Shown here: one piece after another, positions 63,763 to 64,000 of the stretch | How positions within the stretch are numbered: position 1 is the stretch's first letter | Layout of the letters: each line of letters opens with the position of its first letter | NCBI GenBank assembly: GCA_023396115.1 | Contig: JAEWXC010000035.1 | Span: 32,870 to 96,869 of the forward strand | Direction: 5' to 3' | Source of the DNA: Actinomycetes bacterium | GTDB lineage: Bacteria; Actinomycetota; Actinomycetes; Propionibacteriales; Nocardioidaceae | Length of the DNA: 64,000 bases | Position numbers and translations under genes: made by a program | Notes under the pieces: model-generated | The model's input: only the letters and a program-made list of their open reading frames with translations | What the model was told of the DNA's origin: nothing | Databases searched by the model: none

Positions 63763-63927
63763 ATGCATTTGATGGAAGAGAACTTGGCGCGCGCACAAAT
63801 GGCCGCGCGCCTGGGAGAGGCGCAGTCCATGCGGCTCGGCCACCAGGTCCTCCTGGCGCGCCGGCTGAGCCGGAAGGCCGAGAAGGCCGCAGCGGCCGCG
63901 CGTCTGGCCCTCGCCCGCGCGATCTGA
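63763..63927 (+). CDS. Small basic helical protein downstream of whiB7
   Basis: I do not recognise this 54-residue, almost entirely helical and basic protein, MHLMEENLARAQMAARLGEA to the end ARLALARAI. AAGGA lies 6 nt before the ATG at 63763; an upstream ATG at 63736 is in frame but has no ribosome site. It is probably cotranscribed with whiB7. Confidence 0.55.
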   Translation: MHLMEENLARAQMAARLGEAQSMRLGHQVLLARRLSRKAEKAAAAARLALARAI

Positions 63928-63962
63928 GAGACCTCACCCTGATCGCTGGGTGACAAGCCCGG

Positions 63963-64000
63963 AGCCGGGGGGCGGGCCCCGGGGGGGGCCCCCCGCCCGG
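63963..64000. other. G/C-only tract at window end
   Basis: The last ~40 bases are nearly all G and C in blocks that can fold on themselves. They may be the terminator of the whiB7 unit, or low-quality sequence at a contig edge. I cannot separate the two. Confidence 0.4.

Overview
The window is very GC-rich, densely coded actinobacterial chromosome. Three lines of evidence point that way: GTG starts and 4-bp ATGA/GTGA gene overlaps are common; typical actinobacterial families are present (MtrAB-LpqB, AdnAB, UvrD2, WhiB7, mycoredoxin, L,D-transpeptidase, DUF3107, DUF5302, DUF6459); and many promoters have a TAG(G/C)CT-like -10 box placed 6-7 nt before the start codon, i.e. leaderless mRNAs. A Nocardioides-like member of the Propionibacteriales is the best guess (DUF6752, DUF6758, DUF2200 and the sulfotransferase locus). 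That is an inference from gene content, not a measured phylogeny.

Layout. 1-8.9 kb: end of a DUF808 membrane protein, ahcY, then the envelope-stress operon mtrA-mtrB-lpqB, a comF-like gene, hpf and a NarL-type regulator. 8.9-16.6 kb: a YcaQ-like winged-helix protein, two divergent SDR oxidoreductases, a DUF1214 protein and secA. 16.6-22.1 kb: DUF6459 and LysM genes, a hypothetical gene, then the leftward operons mrp-tatB and MgtE_N/CBS-DUF1003. 22.2-33.0 kb: an accessory-looking envelope locus with a lipoprotein sulfatase, two EEP-fold hydrolases (one fused to a degenerate PLD half), a secreted PLD-fold protein, two P-loop sulfotransferase-like proteins, a GT2 enzyme, a LicD/methyltransferase fusion and a small coiled-coil protein. 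33.2-40.1 kb: acyl-CoA dehydrogenase, DUF5302, MFS, DUF6758, PHP, SDR, ParA-like and L,D-transpeptidase genes. 40.3-48.7 kb: DEAD-box helicase, MiaE-like ferritin-fold protein, a membrane protein/winged-helix regulator pair, DUF3107, TetR, MoeB, a serine protease, an ATL protein, PlsC and a cupin. 48.7-64 kb: adnA-adnB, deoD/nudC, a double-HTH LuxR protein, mycoredoxin, a decayed toxin-antitoxin pair, DUF2200, uvrD2 and whiB7 with an attenuator leader.

From memory of the Mycobacterium tuberculosis map, two blocks are colinear with it (sahH-mtrAB-lpqB-comF-hpf-secA1, and the soj-like-rhlE-TetR-moeB-ATL-adnAB-nudC-mycoredoxin-uvrD2-whiB7 block). The sulfotransferase/LicD/PLD locus lies between them and is the most lineage-specific part.

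The most interesting observations are: (i) the 22-33 kb envelope-decoration locus with two unusual fusions; (ii) a whiB7 leader with uORF, competing hairpin and terminator; (iii) a TGGAAAGTCA operator array in front of a two-gene regulator/membrane-protein unit; (iv) a ~77-bp dispersed intergenic repeat present twice, 38 kb apart and in opposite orientation; (v) a 14-bp perfect inverted repeat around the ahcY -10 box; (vi) an interlocked inverted-repeat element at 12.0 kb; (vii) a LuxR protein with two tandem HTH domains; (viii) a frameshifted ParE-type toxin beside an intact antitoxin. I found no rRNA, tRNA, CRISPR array, intact insertion sequence or prophage.
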